Below, one piece after another: positions 49,601 to 60,357 of a DNA stretch of 64,000 nucleotides. Source of the stretch: Gordionus sp. m RMFG-2023 (taxonomy: Eukaryota; Nematomorpha; Gordioida; Chordodea; Parachordodidae). Below the pieces are notes generated by a model. That model saw only the letters and a program-made list of their open reading frames with translations. It was not told the origin of the DNA and searched no databases. Each line of letters begins with the position of its first letter. The first letter of the stretch is position 1. The stretch spans positions 28,745,561 through 28,809,560 of the forward strand of contig NC_088775.1 in the NCBI RefSeq assembly GCF_954871325.1. Reading direction: 5' to 3'. The translations under genes were made by a program, and so were the position numbers.

Positions 49601-51203
49601 GTATTTAAATTAAATACCTCATCATGCAAAGTAAGCGCCTCACTGGAACTGGGGATTGGATGAGAAGATAATACAATTTGTGAATCTTCAATATTGGAGA
49701 TTTGCTATAAAGAGTATAATTTGTTTACTTATGAAAAACTATATTTTTAATAAAATTTTAGTCAAATGGTCATTTTATTCTTAACTACATTATAATTAAG
49801 TTTTTAATAAAGGTTGGAAATATTTAATTAGCCTCATAATCATAATTTATTTCTTTCAAAAGTTATCATATAATTCGTATTTAAATTAAATACCTCATCA
49901 TACAAAGTAAACACCTCACTGGAACTGGGGATTGGATGAGGAGATAATACAATTTGTGAATCTTCAATAACTGAGATTTTCTATAAAAAAAGAGTTTAAT
50001 TTCTTTCCTTATGATAACTATATTTTTAAGAAATTTTTATTAACTACATTATAATTAAGTTTTTAATAAATGTTTTAACTCTACATGAATACATGATTGA
50101 GAAAACAGGTATTAAAAATATTATGAAGTCCAACATAAAGTTATCAGGTTACAATGGAAAGATGATACAAGTAATAGGTAAAGCACAAGTGAATGTAGAA
50201 TACAAAGGGAATTCACATATTTTGAACGCAATAATCATAAACATCAATATGACTTTGTTAGATCATGTAAAAACATTTTTAAAATATACTTGAAAGATTC
50301 ATAGGCATGATAGATGCAGATTAATATAAAACTGCGATCACATGAAGAAATCATAAAACAATATTATAATGACTATAAAAATAAAAACAATATTAAGTAT
50401 AAATAAAATTGTGAAATTCATGATGAAAGTATATTATTTAAAGAAATTCTAATAGCTAAATAAAACAATGATAATAAACATACCTAATATAACACATAAT
50501 GTAAATAAAGGGGATGAAACTCACACAGATAACATTTTGAAAATAGTTGATTCCAAATCATATTTTATATTTATATTTAAAAAAAGTAAAAGAATTTGAA
50601 GTCTTAATTCAATTAAAGATGAAAAGATTTAAATTTAAAAATTCCTAGAAATTAACATTACCTTATTTTACTACATTATATTAACTTAATAAGTTTTTTT
50701 AATACTTTGGTTTTAAATTATTATTATTAACTTATTAAACATATTGTTAAATTGAACTTTATAAAGTATATATAGATATAAAAATAGTGTGATAAACAGT
50801 TAAAAAACATTAAATAATAATATATATAATTTATTTTCTCTATACCCTGACTACTTTAATATTAATATTATTCTGGTAAAATTTTAAATCAGTTTCTATT
50901 AATTCACAAATTTATAGTTACAATAATAAATAAAAATATTACTTTTTGGAAGTAAGATGTTATTGTCTTTTTTTGCAACTGGGTTTCAACTCCATTTGTG
51001 ATATTATATGGAATATCACAATTTAAAGATACCCAATTATTATTATCTCTTTTGATGGCTACCTTTGTAAATTTTATATCAGCTGGCTTGACATGAGGAT
51101 GTTTATGTTTATAATGTTCATGTATCTTGTCACTTCTTATTTTAGAAGTTTTGCAATTTTTAATATTGCACTTAACTTTAAATATGGTTTTGTTATTTGG
51201 CAT
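46691..51203 (-). CDS. hAT transposase (TTF zinc finger, DUF4371, dimerisation domain), ten exons, intact
   Basis: This encodes the cut-and-paste transposase of the surrounding hAT. Exons: 51203-50943, 49980-49894, 49704-49618, 49434-49351, 49310-49129, 49047-47947, 47900-47632, 47588-47438, 47393-47089, 47046-46691. All phases agree and the sum is 2883 nt, i.e. 960 residues plus stop. Domains: a C12/C17...H28-H35 finger-like N-terminus ending KKTITSYFQK, three copies of a ~29-residue repeat, GPCQPC (about residue 217), a TTF-type finger (FCLYC...NW...HEASSLHKDC, about 266-309), a DUF4371/RNase H-like core with ILDGTYD (Asp443) and SMDGAGN (Asp511), CHAHRLNLVV, YRTEIFFPVLN, and the hATC block LPTTSCSAERAMS (Glu904). 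Introns are 40-81 bp except for intron 1 (962 bp, enlarged by inserted sequence) and the ~190-bp spacers between the repeat exons. One intron begins with GC. Splice sites are inferred, not observed. Confidence 0.9.
49351..50050 (-). repeat. Threefold tandem duplication of one transposase exon with its intron
   Basis: Units of about 270 bp repeat three times. Each contains an 84-87 bp exon (49980-49894, 49704-49618, 49434-49351) that starts after TATAG and is phase 0 at both ends, so every copy adds ~29 residues without disturbing the frame. All copies share IEDSQIVLSPHPIP, with small differences around it (QISN / KISV; SSSEALTLHDE / GSSEGLTLHE / SSSEVFTLYDE). The most 3' unit has a GC instead of GT donor. 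Confidence 0.9.
50093..50293 (+). mobile_element. Retropepsin-like LTR-element fragment inside the hAT intron
   Basis: The frame contains NIKLSGYNGKMIQVIGKAQV, resembling the distal part of retrotransposon aspartic proteases. It lies in intron 1 of the hAT gene in opposite orientation and accounts for part of that intron's unusual size. It is a small broken fragment; no LTRs or other parts were seen. Confidence 0.5.
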
Positions 51204-51729
51204 CTAGAAAGAAATAATTATTATAATATAATTTTTTACATATTATGTTTTTTATTATTCTTTGCTTGCTGATATATGTTTTTATGCATGACTCAAAAAA
51301 TTACCTAAAATTTATCCTGCTAAAATCTATAAATTTATTAAAAAACATAATATAAATATATTAACCTCTAAGAAAAGTACCAAATAGGAAATGTGTAAAT
51401 ATTAACTTGATAAAATGCTAAATGAAAATCGTTGACAAAGAAAATTTATATTATTTATTAATTGACAAATATCTTTACTTTAATTGACATTTTTCAGATA
51501 ATCAAACGATAACCATCATAATCGTATCAATGGATTAAAAAAAGATTATAATTCAAATCAAAAATTACCCACCAAAAATCAATACCTACCCCCAAAAAAA
51601 TAATGCCTACCCCCAAAAAATTAATATCAACCCCTTAAAATCGATACCTACCCCCAAAAATGCTAATATATTTTGGAGGCATTTGTCTCCTACCCCCCCC
51701 CCCCCGGCCATGTAGACGCTGCCCAGAGG

Positions 51730-52076
51730 TATTGTATTTAGGATATATTTGAATTATTTTTTGAATGATAACCTTATAATTATTTTTTGAATAATAGCCT
51801 TATAATTATTTTTAATGTTTTTATTATAATTAATGCATTGCCTTTAGATAGTAGTTCCAAAAATGGCCTTTATGATGAAATTATTCCACTTGCTACGGAG
51901 TTTGTTGATCCAAAGTCTCCCAGAGGTATTGTATATAGGATATATTTGAATTATTTTTTTGAAAATAAAGCAGCACGTGTGTTACTTATAGATAGTGGTT
52001 CCCAAAATGTTGAGTTTGAAGATAAAAATATTCAGCTTGACAGGGATTTTATCCATCCAAAGACTCCCATAGGTAA
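51730..52076 (+). repeat. Repeated exon-like pieces upstream of the OTU domain
   Basis: A motif EFVDPKSPRG followed by a GGTATTGTATTTAGG donor-like sequence occurs at 46101-46129/51722-51740 and again at 51898-51925. A related piece, DFIHPKTPIG with GGTAATG, is at 52045-52076. The pieces look like tandem duplications of an exon plus intron. Confidence 0.6.
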
Positions 52077-52129
52077 TGTTATTTCTGATATATATTTGAT
52101 TTATTTTTTAATTTATTACGTATACAGAA

Positions 52130-52786
52130 TTGGATGATATTTTGATAATAAATAAATTAGAAAATATCCCTAGATATTTTCTTCCTACAACAAAGGTATG
52201 GAAAAAATATCATGCTAAAATATATGGTCTAAAGCCTCCCAAACGTTTTCGGGATGTAGACTATGGGAAACAACTTGGTGAACCCACCATCCTGGTGCAA
52301 ATTGAAGGTGATGGGAATTGTTTTTATAGGTAAAACATATTAATATAAAATTTCATTTTATTCTACTTTATATAATTTAGGGCGATTAGTGTAGAGCTTA
52401 CTGGAGCTCAAAATTCCCATGATATTCTCAGGCAATGGTTGGCACTATCTAACATCCGAGATGGGAAAGGTAATTGAAAATTATCTTCACGACACGAACA
52501 AAAAAATAGACATAAACTTATGTCTTAAATAATGTAATGACACAGCAGATATGGGCTTCTGACACAGCAGATATGGGCTTCTGACACAGAAGTCAGGGCG
52601 ATGGCCACAATGTTAAATACGGCTATTTTTACTTATATAAAATATAATGATAATTTTGTATGGGCCCGATATGACCCATTTTATATTCGCGACAATATTA
52701 AAATATTTAATAATAATTTTATTTATATAAAAAATGGGGGGAGTCATTTTGAAAATGTTTTAGATTGCGATTTATCTTCCATCTAA
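52130..52786 (+). pseudogene. OTU-like cysteine protease region
   Basis: The segment reads IEGDGNCFYR (the OTU active-site Asp-Gly-Asn-Cys motif) and, after a 51-bp intron with GTAAAA and TTTAG borders, continues AISVELTGAQNSHDILRQWL. Near the end, GGSHFENVLDC occupies the place of the catalytic-His region. OTU proteases remove ubiquitin-like modifiers; in mobile elements their role is unsettled. The region follows the integrase of the same fossil in the same orientation and probably formed its C-terminal part. It looks broken. Confidence 0.75.
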
Positions 52787-52799
52787 TCACTATTTATTA

Positions 52800-53427
52800 T
52801 TTTTATTTAAAAAAATTTTTTATATAAAAATATAAAAATATATTTCATTCATATTATAATTTATCGCCTTATATATATATTTTTTATGAAAGTTGTAGTT
52901 TATAAATAAAGTTCAATTACATTCTGATATGCAATATATGATAATAATTATATTTTTCCATGATGTTTTTATTAAATTTAAAATTATGTATAAATATTTA
53001 TATCAATAAAGTTCTTCGTCTATTTTCTTATACCAAATAAAGTTTTATCTAATATTTGAGACCCAATTCAGTACAAAATAATATAGAGATGGATTATCTT
53101 TAAAACATTATATTAGGTAAACAAAATAAGCATTACGACTAAGCCATTTAGATTTATCTTACTGTTTCTTTGCGTGATTTTTAGAGGGTTGGGTAGAAAA
53201 GGCGGTTTGCCTCTAGTAAATTTTCTGTCATATATGAGCTTTGTCTAAATTAATGTCTATCGAGAAGATGTACTTTGTATAAGAAATATCATGGGATCGG
53301 AGTATTTGGTTATTTTATAAATTTCATGTTGTGTAAATTAGCATGTTAGTAAGGATCTCTTCCCTACCTAAATATTGCTAAACTTTAATTATGATATTGA
53401 TTGGAGTCTCCTATCAATAATCTGAAC
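52800..53427. other. AT-rich spacer
   Basis: No gene or repeat recognised; the right terminus of the integrase-OTU element was sought here without success. Confidence 0.4.
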
Positions 53428-53730
53428 TAGAGGTGTGGATTGGGTGGTTTTTTCGCCCGTAATTTAAAAAAAAAATTTTCAACATTGGGCGAGAGGGTTA
53501 AAAAATTTGGGAGAATTTGATATTTTTCAGGCGAAATGAGCAGAACAGTAAATAGATTTTCATAATATTCCATATTATATGTTTAATTAAAAATACATTA
53601 AAATAAATAAAGAGCCAAACCAGCCATAAAATAATTTTAAAACAAAATATATATAAAAAAAATTATAAGTAAGAGCGAGGGCAGGTTAAAGAAATCTTTT
53701 CGCTAAAAACCCGCCCATTACAGACCTCTA
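53428..53730. mobile_element. 303-bp hAT MITE
   Basis: The ends TAGAGGTGTGGATTGGG and, inverted, TAGAGGTCTGTAATGGG match closely, and both continue into a GCGGG/GGCGA block. ATCTGAAC (53420-53427) and ATCTGAAT (53731-53738) give an 8-bp target duplication with one change. It has no coding capacity. Confidence 0.85.
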
Positions 53731-53850
53731 ATCTGAATATCTTATCACACACTATTTGGTATGATATGCAGACTAAAAATATAAATTTAAAACTATAAAG
53801 AGGCGGCGACTATTTAGATAAGATAGATAAAAAAACAATTTAAATAAAAA

Positions 53851-53938
53851 ATGTACCCTACATGGATTTGAACCCGGATTTTGAGGATAGGTATGTAAGT
53901 CTTACTAACTAGACTACCCACCACACCTTGTAATGCTT
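53851..53938 (-). repeat. tRNA-like relic, probably a tRNA-derived SINE head
   Basis: On the minus strand, GGTAGTCTAGTTAGTAAGAC resembles an A box and GGGTTCAAATCC an exact-type B box, about 40 bases apart, followed by GTACATTTTTT. The T stem (CCGGG against CCATG) and the acceptor arm do not pair, so this is not a working tRNA gene. Confidence 0.6.
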
Positions 53939-54369
53939 AATTTTATTTGTTATATATAATCTACTTTTTAATTAAATTTATATGTATCAAAAAGAGAAAT
54001 TTTATTTTATTGTTAACTTTAATGATGTTAAAATAAAGATGAGCTCTTGAAATGAAACAATATCTATTTTACAAAGCATTACTAAAATATTATTTTAAAA
54101 CATAGATTATAATTAAATAGTTAGGTGTGATACCATTATTGTCTCTATATTATATTTTATATCCTTAACTTTAATGATGTTCCTTGATTTTACAGCTCTC
54201 ATTAACTTAATGATCTTAAAAAAATAAAGATGAGTTCTTAAAATGAAACGATATATATCTTGCAAAGAGGTCCGTGAAGTTGTAAGAACGATGTAAGGAT
54301 CAATTAACAAAACATATGCCATTATTTAGAGTCTTAATTGATCTTCAAACCAGACATCAGCAGAATTAA

Positions 54370-56640
54370 AGGTTATTGAGTTATAAGCAAAATAATGAAA
54401 GTGCGAAGATTTGCAGCTGTAAGAATGATTTGAGGATCAATCCCGTTAATTGATTCTAATTGATCTTCTATCCGGAAAGCAGCGGATTGAACCGTTACTG
54501 AGTTATGAGCAAAACAAAAAAGTATTGGCACTTTGCCAAAACCGAAAATAAAAAAGATCACGATCTGAAACTTGGCAATTATTTAGGCTTTAATTTGTGC
54601 GTTAATAATATCCAAACCGGATATCGATATCACTAACCGCAACTGAGTTATGACCGGTTTTTATAGCGTGAAGTTGTAAGAATTTTTTTAAAAGGTGAGG
54701 ATCAATTACCAAAAATTATGCCAAAGTGTGGTGCGTTAATTGATCCTCCAGAATCTTTAAACCGCATATCAACAGAATAAACCGTTCGTGAGTTATAAGC
54801 AAAATAGAAAAGTTTTGGCACCTTGCCAAAATTAAAAATTTGAGCAATCATTTTTTTAGTTATAGCCAATATTTAATACCTTAATTGATCCTCCATATTC
54901 TTTAAACGGAATGTCAAAATAATTAAAGGCTATTGAGTTATAAGCAAAATAATGAAAGTGCGAAGATTTGCAGCTGTAAGAATGATTTGAGGATCAATTA
55001 CCGTAACTTAAATCACTGTATAGCCCGTTAATTGATCCTAATTGATCTTCTATCCGGAAAGCAGCGGAATGAACCGTTACTGAGTTATGAGCAAAATAAG
55101 AAAGTGTTGGCACTTTGCCAAAACCGAAAATATAAAAGATCACGATCTGAAACTTGGCAATTCATTAGGCTTTAATTTGTGCGTTAATAATATCCAAACC
55201 GGATATCGATCACTAACCGCAACTGAGTTATGACCTGTTTTTGCTGTGTGAAGTTGTAAGATTTTTTTTAAAAAGTGAGGATCAATTACCAAAATATATG
55301 CCAAAGTGTGGTGCGTTAATTGATCCTCCAGAATCTTTAAACCGCATATCAACAGAATGAACCGTTCGTGAGTTATAAGCAAAACAAAAATGTATTGGCA
55401 CTTTGCCAAAACCGAAAATAAAAAAGATCATGTTTCGAAACTTGGCAATTATGTAGTATTCAATACGTACATTAACAATCACCAAACCGGATATCCATAT
55501 CACTAACCAATACCGAGTTATAGCCGTTTTAAAAACGTTAAGTTGACGGAAATATTTAAGCTGTAAGAACGATTTGGGGATCAATTACCGAAACTTATAT
55601 CATTGTATAGCCCGTTAATTGATCCTAATTGATCTTCTATCCGGAAAGCAGCGGAATGAACCGTTACTGAGTTATGAGCAAAATAAGAAAGTGTTGGCAC
55701 TTTGCCAAAACCGAAAATATAAAAGATCACGATCTGAAACTTGGCAATTCATTAGGCTTTAATTTGTGCGTTAATAATATCCAAACCGGATATCGATCAC
55801 TAACCGCAACTGAGTTATGACCTGTTTTTGTTGCGTGAAGTTGTAAGAATTTTTTTAAAAAGTGAGGATCAATTACCAAAATATATGCCAAAGTGTGGTG
55901 CGTTAATTGATCCTCCAGAATCTTTAAACCGCATATCAACAGAATGAACCGTTCGTGAGTTATAAGCAAAACAAAAAAGTATTGGCACTTTGCCAAAACC
56001 GAAAATAAAAAGGATCATGTTTCGAAACTTGGCAATTATGTAGTATTCAATACGTACACTAACAATCACCAAACCGGATATCGATATCACTAACCAATAC
56101 CGAGTTATAACCGTTTTAAAAACGTTAAGTTGGCGGAAATATTTAAGCTGTAAGAACGATTTGGGGATCAATTACCGAAACTTATATCATTGTATAGCCC
56201 GTTAATTGATCCTAATTGATCTTCTATCCGGAAAGCAGCGGAATGAACCGTTACTGAGTTATGAGCAAAATAAGAAAGTGTTGGCACTTTGCCCCGAAAA
56301 TATAAAAGATCACGATCTGAAACTTGGCAATTATTTAGGCTTTAATTTGTGCGTTAATAATATCCAAACCGGATATCGATATCACTAACCGCAACTGAGT
56401 TGATCAATTACCAAAATATATGCCAAAGTGTGATGCGTTAATTGATCCTCCAGAATCTTTAAACCGCATATCAACAGAATGAACCGTTCGTGAGTTATAA
56501 GCAAAATAGAAAGGTTTTGGCACCTTGCGAAAATTAAAAATTTGAGCAATCATTTTTTTAGTTATAGCCAATTATTAGTATATTAATTGATCCTCCGTAT
56601 TCTTCAAACGGAATGTCAAAAAAATTAAAGGAAAGTGAGT
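54370..56640. repeat. Complex satellite with ~195-bp monomers and a 587-bp higher-order period
   Basis: Related monomers recur with the landmarks GGATCAATTACC, TTAATTGATCC, GAACCGTT, GAGTTATAAGCAAAA, TTGGCACTTTGCCAAAACCG and CCAAACCGGATATCGAT. Near-identical blocks at 55140-55726 and 55727 onward define a 587-bp higher-order unit of about three monomers. Apparent 89-100 residue proteins repeat at the same spacing and are translations of the satellite. Confidence 0.9.
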
Positions 56641-57530
56641 TTATCAACAATAAATATTTCAAGGTCAAATTTCGACCTGACAAATTATGGATATGAAACT
56701 TAATCACTTTTTAGTTCTCCGTTGATAACAAGTGCTTAAGAATTTTAATAGCCAAAATTAAAATGTAAAAGTTAATAACAAAATTAATAAAAACAAATTA
56801 CACTAAAACAAAATCTAGTGCAGCGACAGACATTCTATTAATTTTGCCATTATTTAATCATTGTAAATTTTTTTATGAGCTTACTAAATGTTTCAAGGTC
56901 AAATTTATTCCACTGAAATTATATATGCACTGTCCTATTAAATTTTATCGTTTAAAAGGCCAATGATAAAGCTCGAAAGCCTATTATATTACTCTTATAA
57001 AAGTATATTCCTTTTTTATTGATAGATCTTAACTATTTTAAAAAATATTAGAAGAATGTATCAATAAACTTGAATTACAAGTAGCTATCTAGAAAAATTA
57101 TGTATTATTTAATTTAGCCAAGTATATCGGCCTTTATGGCTTTTGTACTTGTCGTTATATTTTAATCTAAGTCGAAGATTTTTTATGTAATATAATAGGG
57201 AAGGAATGGTGAATAATATTATGTACGAATAGTAATATATTAATCAGAAAACGCAACAACAGTATAATTTGTTATAATCACGATATATATTTATTATAAG
57301 CGTGGGGGCGTTGTGTTCTAATTAATGTTGTTTAAATTTTTCGGCTTGAGTACCCTTGGATATTTCATGGGAGATATGTGGAATTGATTGAGATTTCACC
57401 CAATCGTCAGGTTGTTATTATTTCGACAGGCTTTGAATCCGAAGAGGTATATCTCATAGTTGGCTTGATCACTAATTTATATGCGCAATAGAGTGCATAG
57501 GGATTAATAAGTGCAGCGCTGCTTCGGTAA
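56641..57530. other. Non-repetitive stretch inside the satellite
   Basis: The satellite is interrupted by ~890 bp of ordinary AT-rich sequence without recognisable genes. It may be an insertion or old flanking DNA; its ends show no clear inverted repeats. Confidence 0.45.
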
Positions 57531-57830
57531 ACCGTTTTAAAAACGTTAAGTTAGAAGAATTAATTTAGAAAGTGAGGATCAATTACCGATAATTATGCCA
57601 AAGTGTAGTACGTTAATTGATCCTTCAGAATCTATAAACCCCATACCAGCGGAATGAACCGTTGGTGAGTTATATGCAAAATAGAAACGTTTTAGCATTT
57701 TACCAAAATCTAAAATTCGAATTTTATTTAGAGCCAATATTTAGTGCCTCAATTGATCCTCCGCATTCTTTAAAAGAAATGTCAAAAAAAATAAAGAAAA
57801 GTGAGTTATTAACAATAAGTGTTTCAGGGA
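57531..57830. repeat. Outlying diverged monomers of the same satellite
   Basis: CCGTTTTAAAAACGTTAAGT, GGATCAATTACC, TTAATTGATCC and GAACCGTTGGTGAGTTATAT appear in the order found in the main array, at lower similarity. Confidence 0.8.
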
Positions 57831-58805
57831 AGTGACAAATTTTATATTCTAAATCCTATTCATTTTAGTCAGTAGCAAAGAAATACTTTTAATTAATCTA
57901 AACTTTGCATATTATTTTTTATATTATATAAGTTTTTGAAAGTCTTATTTCTATAATAGGGTAGAATTTACGTTTGACGAAGCTTGGAAGGTTATACGAG
58001 ACGTCATATATAGTTTGGGAAGTTGGGATTGTACCACGGTTAGGGCCAGTGTACCACAGTATTTATTGGCAAAATAAGTGAAAGCCCATAGTGATGTCAA
58101 GGTATTTAATTACTTATTTAGGCCTGTGCAGATATTATATATCGGATCGGCACCGATATTTAGCATTTCAAAAAATATTGGATAGGACCGATTCGATATT
58201 TTTTATTTTTTTTGGTTATTTAATGATTGTATAATATTTTTTATATATTATAAATAATTTTATAATAATAATTTAATGAATGAAATTAAGTTACAGTGAA
58301 CATGTAAATGAAGATTAAAATGATGGAAAATACAACACATTTTTAAAATAACCGAACCAATGAATGTAATTTTTACCAAATGTGCGTCGTTAATCAAAAA
58401 TTTTTTTTAAAAACTCTTTTTTTTACCACAACTGCTTCATATAGTCCTCAAAACAAATATTCATCATCAATAATATAGTTTATTATTTTTTTTTCTTAAT
58501 TAATTAATATCTGTTTTATAAAACAAAAATTCAAAATTAACGAGGTAAAATATAATGTTTTTATTTGAGAAAAAACGAAAGGAGAATTGATTTATTTTTT
58601 ATTCTTATTATACATTATGAATTTTAGCGTTCTTATTTCGGGGATAGAGGTTATATTTATATTCCTTTAATTATGAATGTTGGGTAAAAATATAGAGGAC
58701 AAATAGGCACTGGATGGGATATCCCAAATTATTTATTTTCCCATCTTATTAACTTTTTAAAATATTTCCGTAAGCCCTGTCTTTTCCTTATTTAAATTAT
58801 AAATC
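57831..58805. other. AT-rich spacer
   Basis: No genes are recognised. GATTGTACCACGGTTAGGG and AGTGTACCACAG near 58030-58065, and TAGGCCTGTGCAGATATTAT at 58120, look like ends of unidentified elements, but partner ends are missing. Confidence 0.4.
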
Positions 58806-58810
58806 ACTTA

Positions 58811-59263
58811 TGTCACAACGACAAGATTGTCATTGTGCATCAAAACCTAAATATAAAAATAGAAAACAAATATATATATATAAAAAGGAAATTAATAATA
58901 ATTAGGAATCACGAAATCATAAAATCAACTTTAATTCTTTATTCAAAATTATAATAGTAAACATCATAAAAAAAATAAAATAAAATAAAATTAAAAAATT
59001 AAAAGTAAATTTTAGTTAAAATAATAATCCCCTTTTTCGCATCATAATTTCTCCATTATATATCCTTTTTCTTTAATCAACATTTACATAGTCGCGAAGA
59101 ATAAAAAGTTCTACATCCCACTTGTTAAAACTGTTAAAGTATGAAAAAATCTACAAATCTCACGCGTTTTTTTCTCATTTACATAGACGGGGATATTTTA
59201 ATAAAACATTATTTTTGTTTACGATTTGCATAATGCATTTTTTTGTAAAGTAAAACTGCAACA
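58811..59263 (-). repeat. LTR, 3' end of the tandem element
   Basis: The first ~280 bp on the minus strand (59263-58985) are nearly identical to 61682-61405. The remainder resembles the LTR of the 6488-9280 element (TTTCATGATTTCGTGATTCC-like sequence). Confidence 0.85.
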
Positions 59264-59940
59264 CCCTTCCACTTAAGTTAGACCCACCAATCTGCGAATA
59301 ATCAATCTTCTTTCGATCTCGACTTATTCTTCTTAATTTTTGCTGTCTTCTAAGTTCTAACGAAGGCTTTGTCGCTTGAAATTTTTGAATTCTATCTGTC
59401 GCTTGTCACCCTGTGAAACGATCAGCTTTTTATCGCTGTAAGCCACTGACGAACTTCTTTCCACGATTGATAACGATTATCGATGACATCCAGTTTCCTT
59501 TCCTCTCTTGTTTTTTGCTAGTCTGTCTTAATCTTTTTTACAATTTATCGTAGCTTTCTTATCAAGACTAAAGTCTCGGAATAATTGGCTATTATTGGTC
59601 AGCGATTAACGATTGCAGCATAACGTCTTGACCCTCTTTTCTATCAATTTGCTTGTTTTCCCCCTTTCTCTTGTAATTGATTGGTTGTTGCCTCTAATTC
59701 TTGTAATCGTATCTATCTTTCAGACTTTCGGGTCTTCTACGACAGTTTGTCCTTGCTGAGATATCGGGTTTTCACATCTAATCTACTTCTACCTAAAATA
59801 ATCTATTTACATATCTACATTTATCTCTTCTAAACTAATTCTGCTTTTAATAAATGGCGTAAATTATACTAAATCTTAAATTTTATAATACGTAGCAAAA
59901 TATAATAAATTATATAAATATATCACATTCTATCACCCAT

Positions 59941-60357
59941 TGTAACATTTTGATGTTTTTAGAAGGATTGAGAGATTAAAATCGTTGTCAAATAAGAAAG
60001 GTTAAAATAACATGATACTAAATCTTTATTAAATCATAAGTTAAAAATATAATCAAACTAAATTAATTAAAAAAAAATTAAAATAATAAAAAATTAAAAT
60101 TAAAAATTATATTTAAGTTCGTAAAATCATGATCTCCTTTTATACAAATATCCTCGAATATATATATACTTTTCTATAATTCATTTACATAATGTTTTAC
60201 AAACAAACTGAAACAAATCTTGAACTTTCTTTAATTTGAATAATCATTCTTTTTTATTCCTCTTTCTTTAAATCATTTGCATTCGAAATTTAATTCTTTT
60301 TTCTTGAGTAGATTTGAATATCCTTCGGCTTTGTAATTTGGCTTAACAATTACAACA
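59941..60357 (-). repeat. Middle LTR of the tandem element
   Basis: It starts TGTTGTAATTG and ends CAAAATGTTACA. Its terminal part matches the end of the LTR at 61227-61682, but its beginning does not. Confidence 0.85.

Larger units (their letters stand above)
46130..51721 (-). mobile_element. 5.6-kb hAT transposon, apparently complete, with 8-bp target duplication
   Basis: CCCAGAGG flanks both sides exactly (46122-46129 and 51722-51729). The termini CAGCGTCTACATGGC are identical over 15 bp in inverted orientation, followed by a shared GCCTCCAAAAT-like block ~30 bp in. Subterminal ACCTACCCCCAAAAA motifs recur four to five times at 51565-51660. A single split gene on the minus strand fills the element. 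The target is an exon-like repeat of the integrase-OTU fossil, so the hAT is younger than that element. No defect is visible in ends or coding frame. Confidence 0.95.
44880..52786 (+). mobile_element. Fossil element with LTR-type integrase and OTU protease, split by a hAT
   Basis: Plus-strand parts in order are an N-terminal exon-like piece (44884-44991), a zinc-binding integrase N-terminal region (about 45447-45700: GGHLGINKTNQII, FCEVCQKSS), a catalytic-core region ending near 46129 (IQINDQGREFCNN), then after the hAT insertion a run of short repeated exon-like pieces (51730-52076) and an OTU-type cysteine protease region (52130-52786). Integrases of this kind joined to OTU proteases are known from Ginger-type DNA transposons and some gypsy relatives; no LTRs, capsid gene or DNA polymerase B are seen, so Ginger-like is my best guess. 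It is broken, with several interruptions besides the insertion. Confidence 0.65.

Noticed and set aside
49321-50050. Regular repeats that might suggest a CRISPR-like array
   Set aside because: The units are ~270 bp with no conserved short repeat and variable spacer pattern, in a eukaryotic intron-exon context.
44880-52786. Polinton (Maverick) as source of the integrase and OTU domain
   Set aside because: No protein-primed DNA polymerase B, capsid gene, packaging ATPase or long terminal inverted repeats are visible.
53851-53938. Functional tRNA gene on the minus strand
   Set aside because: The A and B boxes are good but the T stem and acceptor stem do not pair; a SINE or relic is more likely.
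54113-56388. Repeated 60-100 residue open frames
   Set aside because: Two pairs recur exactly 587 bp apart and are translations of the satellite; no start context or codon bias supports them.
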